Assembly (NCBI GenBank): GCA_900128395.1 | Contig: LT649456.1 | Location: forward strand, 1 to 25,043 | Source: Stramenopiles sp. TOSAG23-2 | Lineage: Eukaryota > Sar | Reading direction: 5' to 3' | DNA length: 25,043 nt | Shown: piece by piece, positions 8,311 to 17,955 of the stretch | Numbering within the stretch: position 1 is the stretch's first letter | Layout of the letters: every line of letters starts with the position of its first letter | Notes under the pieces: generated by a model | Seen by the model: only the letters and a program-made list of their open reading frames with translations | What the model was told of the DNA's origin: nothing | The model's database searches: none | Program-made: the position numbers and the translations under genes

Positions 8311-10513
8311 ATGGCGAATAAACAAAATGATGATTACTATACTGAGGAAGAAGATGAAAGGTATGACGGTGCTGAATCTAAATATAATGATGAGAAAGAA
8401 AATGCTTCTAATTATAACGATGAAGAAAACCAAATAAGAACACCAAGAAAACAACTCGAGGTAAATAAAGATACTATGGATGCAATGGATTTAGATGGTG
8501 ATGGCAAAGTCTCAAATGAAGAAATGAACATGAAAGTAACGATTGAAAAAGCATGGCAGAAATTTGATGAGGATGGAAATGGATATATTGAAGAACATGA
8601 GCTAGAAGATATATTAGATCAAATTGATGATACGTTTTTAAATGAAAATAATTTGGACGATGTTTTGGAAGAGTTAGATAGTGATAACCATGATGGTAAA
8701 ATTGATAAACATGAATTTACAAAGTGGATTATGAAACAAGCAAACAGTAAGTAATATTGGAAGACGCCTATACACACACACACATATATATATATATATG
8801 AAACTACCCCCGAAAGACAAAAACAAATATCTAACTTCAAATACATATACATATTTTACAGCAGGTGAAGATGGTGAACAAAGTGAACTATCAAAACGTT
8901 TAACTGCCATGGCGAAAAAAGTAACACAAAGCAGTAAAACAGATATTCATAAAGCATGTTGGGAAAATGACATTGTAATTGTGTCATATTTCTTAGATAT
9001 TGATGCTGCGCGTCCAAAGGAAATGGGGGAAACAAAGCTTGTCAACATGCCTGATAAGACTGGTAATGAGGAAGGTCAAAATCCTGAGTTATTTGAAGGT
9101 GATGATAATACACCATTACATTACGCTGCTTACCAAGGACATTTAGAATTATGCAAATTATTATGCGATCGTGGAGCAAATGTCAATGCAACGAATGGTG
9201 ATGGATGTACACCATTGTTTTTAGCAAGTCAACAAAATCGTATTGACGTTGTACGATATTTATTGGAACCTCGCTTAAGTTGCCAATTAAGTATATGCGA
9301 TAAAGAGTATGGTCTATCCGCGTTTGATGTTGCAGCGAGTGAGGAGGTAACTTTGATATTTAAATCAACGCGTCATTTAGAAAAACCTGGACCAATTGCA
9401 AAACCAGTTATTAAACCATGCACCTCCGACCAAAAATCACAAAGCGATGTGATTGTTTCCTTTCAACCATATACTGAAAGTGATTCGTATAAGAAAGTGA
9501 ATGCTAGCAATAGTAAAGGGATGGATTTACCAATACGTGGTTACGTGGTTGAAGTAGCAGAGAAAACGACACACCCTCAATGGGATTATCGTCAGACAAA
9601 AGTAGCAGATTCGACAACAGATCAATTGTTTGATGATTTTGATGAAAATAAGGATGGTGGTGTATCACGAGACGAGTTAAAAGGGTTTTTATTGCATATT
9701 GATAAAAAATTCTTTGATCATTACAAACCAGAGATTGATGAAGATGACGACGATGAAGAAGCGAATATGGGAGGAGATGATGAAAGAAAAATGTTAGATC
9801 AATTGTTCGCCCAATTAGATGCAGATGGCAGTGGTATTATAGATAAGCGTGAATTTATTGATTTTTTAAGAGGTGAAGATGCTTGTAGAATTAGTTCTGC
9901 AAAGAAATTGAAACAAAAAATGGAAGAATTAGAGCATAAATTGGTAAAGCCAGCAGGTTCTGATTTATCGGTACGTTTTACTGGCTTGGAGGAAGGTAAA
10001 AAATATATAGCACGTGTAGCTGTTGTCAATGGAATTGGTATTGGTGAATGGAGTGGAATTTCACGCAGAGCTTACACATGGTCACGACCACAACGAATTG
10101 AAAATGTAAAGTGTATTACAAGAGGCGCAACGAGAATTACATTGTCCTATGATAAATTGTTCAAAACAAATTCTAACGGACCTGTTGATCCTGAAAATGC
10201 CAAAGCTAAAGAGAAAGAGCAGTGTCGGTTGGCGGAACAAGTCAGAGAAATTTTAGTTGTAGGACAGATTGACGGCACAGGGAAAGATACCCTATTTGCT
10301 TCCTCGATGGATCCATATAACGAAGATTGTAAAATAGTTGTGAAAAAGTTAAAAGAATGTTGTACTTATAGTTTTAAAATGATTGCTAGAAATAAATGTG
10401 GTACAAGTGCCAAAAGCAATGCAGTAAAGGTTACTACTAGACAAATAGGTGAGAAAGAGGAAAAAGAAACAGATTTAGATTTGAGAAATCATCGAATATA
10501 TGATGAAAGTTGA
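8311..10513 (+). CDS. Spliced EF-hand / ankyrin / FN3 calcium-responsive scaffold
   Basis: Two open frames join through one intron (exons 8311-8746 and 8862-10513) into a 695-residue protein. In order: an acidic N-terminus; EF-hands with loops at 60-71 (DLDGDGKVSNEE) and 86-97 (DEDGNGYIEEHE); a third, irregular EF-hand (about 123-135); ankyrin repeats (about 173-310) with NTPLHYAAYQGHLELCKLL; then an FN3-like domain (about 322-549) that appears interrupted by a second EF-hand pair (loops 406-417 and 465-476); then a second, extended FN3-like domain (about 550-671). There is no signal peptide or membrane span, so it is probably a cytosolic Ca2+-dependent adaptor. I know no characterised protein with exactly this order. 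If the intron were rejected, the two halves would be separate genes of 147 and 571 residues. Confidence 0.85.
8747..8861 (+). other. Intron in the EF-hand/ankyrin gene
   Basis: The donor is GTAAGT at 8747, the branch-point-like CTAAC is at 8831-8835, and the acceptor TTTTACAG ends at 8861 (115 nt). An alternative acceptor three bases later (CAG ending 8864) also keeps the frame, a NAGNAG arrangement; it would change Thr-Gly to Ser at residues 146-147. The intron holds a CA run (8772-8784) leading into a TA run (8784-8799). Joining restores one continuous reading frame with more EF-hand and ankyrin sequence. Confidence 0.88.
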
Positions 10514-10772
10514 GAAGAGGAAAAAAAGTTAGATCAACAACACATTTATATTTATGTGTGTGTATGTAATTATTAAATGTCATACGGTTCATATCACAGA
10601 TGAAGAGAGGGGCAGTATAATGAAAAAGGAAGTATAATCCCTTAGGCATATTTAGGAGAGATGAAGATTTAGAATATAATTCCTTTTTTTCGTGTTTTAA
10701 TTTTTATACACAAATAATAAAAAAATAAAAATGTTATATATATATATTATGTATAAATCATGTACTTCATTT

Positions 10773-11480
10773 TTATTTATTTTTAGATTCTTCCAATTGT
10801 TTCACACGTTCAATACATTGCAATAACTCTTTTTCTGCTTCAGTGCTTATTAATGGGGATGAAGAAGCCCGATTTTTTTCATCTAAATTTGCAGCTACTG
10901 ACCTTAAATGTATTAATAATTCATATGTTTCTGATAAAGCTGTCATTTCATATGATATATCATTTCTTAATGTTTTCATATTTACACTGGTTGGTAATTT
11001 TTTTCCATGGCAATATCGATATAAAACTTGAGAACCAGAATTACTTTTACTAACAGCAATTAAAGGGGTGGATAATAACACATCTAATACTCGGGATATA
11101 TGGACTTTATTTGCATTTATATTATCTGTTATTGCTTGTAAAGTTTGTGGACCATTAACTTGTAAAGTTGCGATTACTTTTGTCGTCAAATGTTTCAGTT
11201 CATCCCGGGGCAATCTACTAATTTTTGCCCGTTTTACAAGCCTAATTTGGTTAATAAAAGGTGATACTAATTGTGGCGGAGAAGTGGTGGTGGTAGTTGT
11301 TGTTGTAGGTTTTTGTTCTATTTCTTTATTGTCATTATTATTATTATTATCATCATCATTTGTAGTAGTAGTAGTAGTAGTAGTAGTAGTTGTTGTTGTT
11401 ATTGTTGTTGTTGTCTTTTTGCCTTCTTCTTCTTCCTCCTCCTCTGCATTTTTTCTTTTCTTGCCTGATCTTGTTGACAT
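10773..11480 (-). CDS. Winged-helix-like protein with poly-Thr/Asn N-terminus
   Basis: The 235-residue product begins with a basic, possibly nuclear-targeting segment (GKKRKN), an acidic run, then Thr and Asn/Asp homopolymers (about 23-66). Residues about 95-157 look like a winged helix-turn-helix: predicted helices at DELKHLTTKVIATLQVNG and LQAITDNINANKVHISRVLDVLL, then a wing ending RYCHGKK. A C-terminal helical, possibly coiled-coil region follows (about 172-232). The order (wing then coiled coil) loosely recalls E2F/DP-type factors, but the E2F recognition-helix signature is not seen, so I do not assign it. A nuclear DNA-binding role is inferred. It is convergent with the EF-hand gene. 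Confidence 0.75.
   Translation of the reverse strand: MSTRSGKKRKNAEEEEEEEGKKTTTTITTTTTTTTTTTTTNDDDNNNNNDNKEIEQKPTTTTTTTTSPPQLVSPFINQIRLVKRAKISRLPRDELKHLTTKVIATLQVNGPQTLQAITDNINANKVHISRVLDVLLSTPLIAVSKSNSGSQVLYRYCHGKKLPTSVNMKTLRNDISYEMTALSETYELLIHLRSVAANLDEKNRASSSPLISTEAEKELLQCIERVKQLEESKNK
11331..11415 (-). repeat. Trinucleotide microsatellite coding for Asn/Asp and Thr runs
   Basis: ATT/ATC then GTA/TTG triplets on the plus strand read as Asn/Asp and Thr codons on the minus strand. Frame is preserved, and codon types change in blocks (TAC-type then TTG-type triplets), indicating successive slippage expansions. A shorter related tract at 11285-11306 encodes another Thr run. Confidence 0.8.
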
Positions 11481-11899
11481 ATTGTTTTTCTTTCAATTGT
11501 TGTCTTCTGATTGAAATTTCTATTTGTTGTTTTGAATGTAGATCATCAAATCTCTCTCTATATATATATTTCTATTCACAACAATTAATTGGTGGCGCTT
11601 TCTTTCTTTTTGTGGATTAAATTATATTATTTGGGGCGTGGAGAAATTATAGCATTAAATACCATTATCACGAAAATAAATATGGATACTTTTTTGATGT
11701 ATAATTGTAAATAAATATATTTATAAACATTTAATTTACCATTTTATCAATTAAATACAGTATATAAATATATTACCGAGAAAAGGATCGATTACGACAT
11801 TTTGACGAATTGAACAACCACCCAAGAAAAACCCAAAATGTGCAAATAATTGAATTTTATTATCTCTAATATCTCTAATATATACAGTACATCATCATA
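11481..11899. other. Intergenic region between tandem minus-strand genes
   Basis: This 419 bp lies downstream of the lipase gene and upstream of the winged-helix gene. It contains a short TA tract (11559-11568, about 80 bp before the winged-helix ATG) and a small direct repeat TATCTCTAA near 11860-11880. No gene is seen. Confidence 0.5.
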
Positions 11900-14539
11900 T
11901 CAACCATCATCAAATGCAGAAATTAAAAACTTCCAAATTTCTCCTTTTGATAGAAAACTATCATTGCAAACAAATGGACCTTCTGGATGACATTTTTGAA
12001 TTAGATCGCAAACAATACGTGTTATAAAATGACAATATATTGGATTACCAGATTGGCAGTCGGTATGCTGTATTAAGCCTAAGTGTTGATCAATATTCGA
12101 GACGATATCATTTTTTGGCAACAAAGCAACACAATGTTGTCTTGAGTAGCGTCTTTGAAATTCAATACGTTTTCCATTTTTATCATATCCTTCAAAATTT
12201 TTATAACTGTACAAAGTACCAGGAGACGCCTGATTTATTGGTAAGTGGTATATATATATATATAGTAGTGTAGGTTTTGTTAGTAATAAAATGTCATATC
12301 ACATGTATAGTATATATAGGTATGTACAACGTGTTCACATATAAAAAGTAAATTAACATACGAATGCAATGCCCGGAATTTTCAAATGCGTTCCAATAAT
12401 ATGAGACAAACCACCACCTAATGAATGACCAGTTACAATATATTTCCATTCTTCTTTTCTCATACGTCGAATTTCATATATATGATTTTCAACATGTTCA
12501 TAATAAGCTTTTTCTTCACTTTCTTGATTTACTTGAAACTGTTTTTGAAAATAATCCATCGCTTCAATAAATTGTGCGCTAAGTCCACTCTCCCAAATAC
12601 CTATTTGCGGAAAAAAAAATGCTGCAATACCTTTGAAAAAGACAGCTTCTAGCCACAGGCGTCCATCCTCAATCAAATCTCGTAGACGGCATGGATCTGT
12701 TCCTCTAATAGAAATGACTGATACTTTTTTTTCTACAAAGTCGAAACGATAAAAATTGTTGCTGTACATCTTTGAATACACTGGAACAATAATTGGGCGG
12801 TTCAATGGGTCAGGGTATAATATCTTGACTGATTCATTTAAAAATGCCATGTCTTCCTTGCTAAAATGTGCATCGAAATAAGCTAACAAAGAAAAGATGG
12901 AAAAATCAACAACATCTAGCCCATTCCATTTTCTTTGACAAATCGCATATGAAGTGCTAGAAGCACTACCTTTAGCATCTCTTATTTTTGAAGCAGTATT
13001 CAACTCACTAAGTTGTATTTCTAAATTACCACCAAAATGGTTTATTTTTATATTGTTACCATGTATTTCTCCATGAATCGAATTAGGTATTCTCAAATGA
13101 CCGCGCTCTTGTAAATTTGTAGCGAAAACAATTAGACCCATTGCACAAATACATGTAAATATATGATTTTTTACATTTATTACTTTAGATCCAAAAGTGA
13201 TAGAATCTCGTCGTTTTCTATTATGTTTTTGTGTTGATAATTGTGATGATCCATTCATAAGAGTATGTTCAAATAAGCCAAAAAATAAAACAATCCAAAC
13301 CCCAGGGCCTACATGATGTAACAGTGTTGATTTACGAGCATGTATATATACCCCCAACATAATGAACAATAATAATATAAAAGCGCTAATATTTATTGCG
13401 CTTGGTTTATTATTTTTCAACTCATATAAAGCATTAACTAAATCCAAAATGAGAGTCATAATGACATAAATCAATGGCAATGTAACTTGAAGGCTTTGAA
13501 CAATTGCAAGCATGTCACGAAATCTAAGCGATGGAATTATTGGAAGCAAATAATTCATAAATGGTATGACCACTAAACAGAACGCATATAAGATATATGT
13601 CGATATTTTGTGCTTTGAAACAATAATTTCCATTTTACTCCCACGATACGTACCATTTTCAAATGAAATATCGATTCTTCGTGATATTATATTGGCAAGT
13701 ACAGTTTCCGCGATAAGCATTAGAGATACATTCCAAAATCCTGTGAAAAACGGATTATCTACCTTTCGCCAATTTCCAAATAGAAAACAAATAAATATGC
13801 CTATATATATAAAAGCAATTGCTAGTTTCCACCTCAGTTTCTCATTATCACTATCCAACATATATGGATTCAGTATCGCAATTAAATTAAACAAACAAAT
13901 GTAAAGAGCTAGAAGAATTGCCCAAATATTTGCAAAATCAAAATTAGTAGTCGGTAAATTTTCTTTAAATTGAAATGTCATATAAATACATATGCACAAA
14001 GGTAAAGTAAAGCAAACAAATAAAATATTCCATATTTGCGGGACCTTTTTCTTTGTATCCTTGATCTTCTTTCGCAATGCTGGAAATTCCCCTTCAATAT
14101 TGTTCTCCTTGTCACTTTTAATCCATGAATCGATAATTAATAAATATGTTTCCACTAATATTGGCACTACTATAATTGTAGTAGTAAAATACAAACATAA
14201 TATACGGAGAGTTATGACAAGATAGGCGTCTTGGCTGCTTAAAAGAAATAATGAAGTTACCTGATGAAAAAACATATTAAGCATTAATATTATCAATAGC
14301 ACACCCATTGCAGCAAAGTCAATAGTAAACAATAATCTAATTAAATCATACCACATGCCCCAAGCATCTTTATTTAACACCAAAAATAAATACCAATCAA
14401 TGTATTTAGTAAATAGATCTATGCCATATTTTATATAGCATACTACATCAAATAATAATAACAATATTTTCCCACATATTATAGCTATGATGTCTAACGC
14501 TGATGTTGAAACATTATTTGGAGTGAATGAACCTATCAT
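11900..14539 (-). CDS. Multi-spanning membrane class 3 lipase (spliced)
   Basis: Two exons (14539-12362 and 12229-11900) join in phase into an 835-residue protein. The first 480 residues hold about 12 hydrophobic membrane segments by eye. A cytosolic or luminal alpha/beta-hydrolase domain follows (about 530-800), with SIRGTDP near its start and the nucleophile elbow GHSLGGG (Ser706). Splicing restores AFASPGTLYS, the usual class 3 lipase sequence after the elbow; without it the lipase would end abruptly. Exon 2 offers candidate catalytic Asp767 (KNDIVSNID) and His781 or His793. The fold resembles sn-1 diacylglycerol lipases, which have four membrane spans in animals; this N-terminus is much larger. 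A role in membrane lipid signalling is inferred. Confidence 0.87.
12230..12361 (-). other. Intron in the lipase gene
   Basis: Read on the minus strand, the donor is GTATGT (from 12361), a perfect yeast-type branch sequence TACTAAC lies at about 12286-12280, and the acceptor is AATCAG ending at 12230 (132 nt). It is phase 0. As in the other intron, a TA-repeat tract is present (12249-12263), here between branch point and acceptor. Confidence 0.9.
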
Positions 14540-15285
14540 TATTTAACATATAATAATAATACTCTGGCAAGCGCTGAGTCTTCCCAGCAATATAATAATA
14601 CAATAAAAATATACCAAGCAAAAATTGAAATTCTAGAACAAGATATTATTATCATTAGTATTATATGCCCTGTGGTATGCTTCTTTTTTCCCGCTACTAT
14701 TTGTACCGTTGTTACAACAAATATTTGGGACATAACTTTTATCATGCATATATATATTATAGTATTATAGTATTTTTGAAATTAAATTGAAGAAAAAAAA
14801 TGCTGCAGCAACTCAATGATAATGATGTGCTAATCTGGCCCGGCTATCTACATGTCACAGCATAGTAATAGCACGCGAGACGGAAAAAAAGAGAAAAAGA
14901 ACGAGACGACAGCAAATGATTTTTTTTATACATTTAAGTAATTTATACCCTGGAATTATCCATTACAATATGTTGAAAATGCTACCTGCTAGTACTTTAT
15001 ATTATAGGAAAATGTATGTGACGTGCATACCTTAATAATGAGAAATAATTCGCAAAAAAAAGATACACATCGCAAGGGCTTCTTCGTGCCTTTTTTTCAG
15101 TACAACGTGCCAACTATATATATATATTTATCAAATGAATAAAGATAGACGACGAGACGACAAGTAGTACATGGAGATAACATATTATATAACAGTACAT
15201 TCAATAGTATTATTAATATCATTATCATTTATCATTGCTATTAACAAAGTACACATATTATACAAAAAAAAAAACAGTATTGGCC
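14540..15285. other. Divergent intergenic region, lipase / Nudix
   Basis: This 746-bp gap contains short TA runs (14745-14757 and 15115-15129) and purine-rich stretches near 14880-14905. A 68-codon minus-strand ORF ending at 14539 is hydrophobic but lies directly against the lipase start with no supporting signal, and I do not call it. Nothing else is evident. Confidence 0.5.
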
Positions 15286-16293
15286 ATGGCAACAAAAACA
15301 ATTAAAAAATTAAAACGTTTAGCTGCATCTTTAATTGTATTGAGGCAAAAAAATAGTGCAATTTCCGGTGATAAATTTGAAATATTACTAGTTCAACGTT
15401 CCAGGACGATGAAATTCGCAACATCAACATGGGTCTTTCCAGGTGGTGTATATGACAAAGCAGATGGTGATGGTGTTGAAGATGGTTTATCATTTGCTGA
15501 AAATGTCGATGTTTTACGAAAAACATGTATGCGTGAAGCATTTGAGGAAACTGGGCTGTTGCCATTATCTGCTTCTGCAGCTAAAAAAGCACCGCGTGAC
15601 AAATCAAGTTGGAAAGAATGGCGTGAAAAAGTACACGATGATGCCTCACAATGGCCAACGTTTCGGAATACCATATTAAGTGGTGGAAGCGATTTATTTA
15701 CACAAGTAAGTCCAATCTGTTGCTTTCTAACACCGGAGATGGAAGCAGCTCGCAGTGGTAGACAATATTTAACTCATTTTTTCGTATGTGAAGTTGATGC
15801 ACGTAACGATGATCCAATCGAAACATTACCACCATGGGCAATTGCAGACGTGGATGATAATGAAACTGTAAATGCAGAATGGATCAGTCCAATCGAAGCT
15901 ATTAAACGTTCTAAAGCTGGCACGTTATTGATGTTTCCACCGCAATTTTATTTATTACAACGTTTAAGTGCATTTGATAGTGCATCCGATGCTGTTAAAG
16001 GTTCAAATTGGTTTTGCAGTGGTAGCGGGAATAATGGTGGTGAAAATAAATTAGCCATAGTAATGCAACCGGAAGGTGTACCTGGTGACAATTCTGCATT
16101 GTCTTTACCATTTGATGAAGCACATAAAACGCATCCAGGGCCAAAAGGTGCATTGCATAGAATAGGAGGATTTATGTCCAAAGAGGGAATGCAATTGATG
16201 ATGAATGATATTGCTGCACCACATGTTGTTGGAAATGAAGGATTGGGTCGATGGAAATGGCCAGGATATGTAGGGAAAGATTCGAAAATGTAA
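15286..16293 (+). CDS. NUDT19: NUDT19-type Nudix hydrolase, probable peroxisomal CoA diphosphatase
   Basis: The ATG at 15286 (context GCCATGG) is chosen over an upstream TTG-initiated extension; it gives 335 residues. The Nudix box reads from GG (53-54) to REAFEETGLL (83-92), with the metal-binding EExG at 87-90. The spacing between the first Gly and REx is about 15 residues longer than the standard box, as in the NUDT19/RP2 group. Mouse RP2p hydrolyses CoA and acyl-CoA in peroxisomes. The C-terminus here is Ser-Lys-Met, which fits the PTS1 consensus, so peroxisomal import is inferred. Substrate is inferred from family only. The neighbouring convergent P450 (132 bp away) also ends in a PTS1-like tripeptide. 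Confidence 0.88.
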   Translation: MATKTIKKLKRLAASLIVLRQKNSAISGDKFEILLVQRSRTMKFATSTWVFPGGVYDKADGDGVEDGLSFAENVDVLRKTCMREAFEETGLLPLSASAAKKAPRDKSSWKEWREKVHDDASQWPTFRNTILSGGSDLFTQVSPICCFLTPEMEAARSGRQYLTHFFVCEVDARNDDPIETLPPWAIADVDDNETVNAEWISPIEAIKRSKAGTLLMFPPQFYLLQRLSAFDSASDAVKGSNWFCSGSGNNGGENKLAIVMQPEGVPGDNSALSLPFDEAHKTHPGPKGALHRIGGFMSKEGMQLMMNDIAAPHVVGNEGLGRWKWPGYVGKDSKM

Positions 16294-16425
16294 AAAATGC
16301 GTATGCATATGATATTAGATACGATTCGTATAAATATTCTTTCGTATCAAAATATAAAATTTTTGCGACGGTTCGTAGCAAAAAAAATAAAGCTAGAGAA
16401 TATAAAAAATATAAACGTATTATAT

Positions 16426-17955
16426 TTACAACCTAGATTTATTATTGTTGGTACGAATGTCATGATGATTTTTAGATTCCTTCCATACAAACTTTAATGC
16501 ATGTGTTGATGGTCTTAAACTTACTAAAACTACTGGTTGAACCACAGTGGGAGAGATGCTTTCAATATTTTCAAACTCTTTCAAAAGCAAGGATAACAAT
16601 ACTTTCATTTCAAGGTAAGATAAATTACGTCCTATACATGAACGCTTACCAAATGAAAAAGGCAATGTTACTTGATCCAATACTGGATTTTGATCATTAA
16701 ACCGTAAAAATGGACAAAATTCATTTACATCAGTCTTCTTACCATGGATATTCATTTTATCATTCAATCTATGCATCCCATGTATATTTAATACAATTTC
16801 ATCACCTTTACGCATTTCATATCCACAAATAGTAGTATCTTGATCACTAATAATTTGTCTTGTGACTGCTGGTACAGATGGATACATACGAATGGCTTCA
16901 TTAAAACATGCTGTTAATTTACTAAAAGAATTTTCATCCATCATATATGATGCTTTGTAGATATTATTATTACTATTATTCGTGTTTTCTATCGTCTCCT
17001 GTTTGCACACTTTTTGTTTATCTTTATTTTCTGCTAATAAAATAATTGTCCATGACAATGCAGTTGCAATATTTTCGTGACCCATTGTTAATAATGTCAT
17101 ACAACAATTTTGAATTTCAATTGTTGATAGTGCTTTCCCATCATCCATGTTTTTATAGGTTAAAAGATGGAATAAAATATCATCCTGAAATAATTTCTTG
17201 TTACTATTATTATTCATTATTTCTTTATGTTGAACAATTTCATTGTTAATTTTATTTTCTAACATTTGTATGACATCACCTTTATCGTATCTGTTACTTT
17301 TCCAACCAACATCATTTGGGTCTAAGATTCGATAGTGTAAAATATACATAATTTCACTTAACGAATATGCATTTATATTATTTTCCTTAGTATAATCTAA
17401 TTGAGCATTCCATGTTTTACCAAATAGTGCTTCACTCATAACATCAAGTGCAAATGCCCTACAACGTTTATCTATATCTGATATTATAATTTCTAATAGT
17501 TGCGGGGAATCATTTTTTATTTGTTTAATAAATATTCTTGCATGTTTTACAACTATAGGCATAATATTGTCGTTTAAATTTTTTATTGAGATACTATTCA
17601 ATACCGCAGTTCGCATGGTTTGATGTTGATAATTATTTGGCAGTGATATTAAATGGAGTGGGACTATGGATTGAAATGGTATAATTGTTGTTGGGCCTTT
17701 ACCATAAATATTATCTTTATTAATTAAAATTTTTTTAATTTCATCATAATCTGAGACATAAATCATAGCATTATTTGGTAAATCTATTGCAAAAATATTT
17801 GATTTTAAAAGTTGGTGAACCTTATAAAATGGTGTGTATGGATCATTTGGTATTGGCCGTGATGTTGACTTTTTGGATTTATTCTTTTTTTCCTTTTTGG
17901 GTGATGATAAGGATGATACTGGTAAACGTGGGATTGCTGAAAATGGTTTGCTCAT
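16426..17955 (-). CDS. Cytochrome P450 without an N-terminal membrane anchor
   Basis: The 509-residue protein carries the P450 core: I-helix MGHENIATAL (291-300) in place of the usual AGxxTT, ExxR at Glu353-Arg356 (NEAIRMYP), a PERF-like NEFCPFLRF (411-419) and the heme loop FSFGKRSCIG with the thiolate ligand Cys440. It would be a heme monooxygenase using O2 and a redox partner; substrate is unknown. The N-terminus is basic and Ser/Lys-rich (1-35) with no hydrophobic anchor, unusual for a eukaryotic P450. Low-complexity Asn-rich inserts (about 248-253 and 321-331) look like loop expansions. The chain ends Ser-Arg-Leu, a PTS1-like tripeptide. A mitochondrial N-terminal presequence is an alternative reading of the basic start. 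Confidence 0.93.
   Translation of the reverse strand: MSKPFSAIPRLPVSSLSSPKKEKKNKSKKSTSRPIPNDPYTPFYKVHQLLKSNIFAIDLPNNAMIYVSDYDEIKKILINKDNIYGKGPTTIIPFQSIVPLHLISLPNNYQHQTMRTAVLNSISIKNLNDNIMPIVVKHARIFIKQIKNDSPQLLEIIISDIDKRCRAFALDVMSEALFGKTWNAQLDYTKENNINAYSLSEIMYILHYRILDPNDVGWKSNRYDKGDVIQMLENKINNEIVQHKEIMNNNSNKKLFQDDILFHLLTYKNMDDGKALSTIEIQNCCMTLLTMGHENIATALSWTIILLAENKDKQKVCKQETIENTNNSNNNIYKASYMMDENSFSKLTACFNEAIRMYPSVPAVTRQIISDQDTTICGYEMRKGDEIVLNIHGMHRLNDKMNIHGKKTDVNEFCPFLRFNDQNPVLDQVTLPFSFGKRSCIGRNLSYLEMKVLLSLLLKEFENIESISPTVVQPVVLVSLRPSTHALKFVWKESKNHHDIRTNNNKSRL

Noticed and set aside
7912-8454. Three overlapping minus-strand ORFs upstream of and into the EF-hand gene
   Set aside because: They are Phe/Tyr-rich translations of A/T-rich intergenic DNA, one running antisense into the EF-hand exon, with no recognisable domain.
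11068-11514. 148-codon plus-strand ORF with a long Val run
   Set aside because: It is the antisense reading of the poly-Thr microsatellite in the winged-helix gene; no independent coding signal.
14539-14745. 68-codon hydrophobic minus-strand ORF just upstream of the lipase
   Set aside because: It abuts the lipase ATG with a stop codon and shows no splice sites that would join it in frame; more likely 5' UTR.
15235-15285. N-terminal extension of the Nudix protein from a TTG
   Set aside because: A TTG start is unlikely in a nuclear eukaryotic gene, and a good-context ATG lies at 15286 just before the conserved part.
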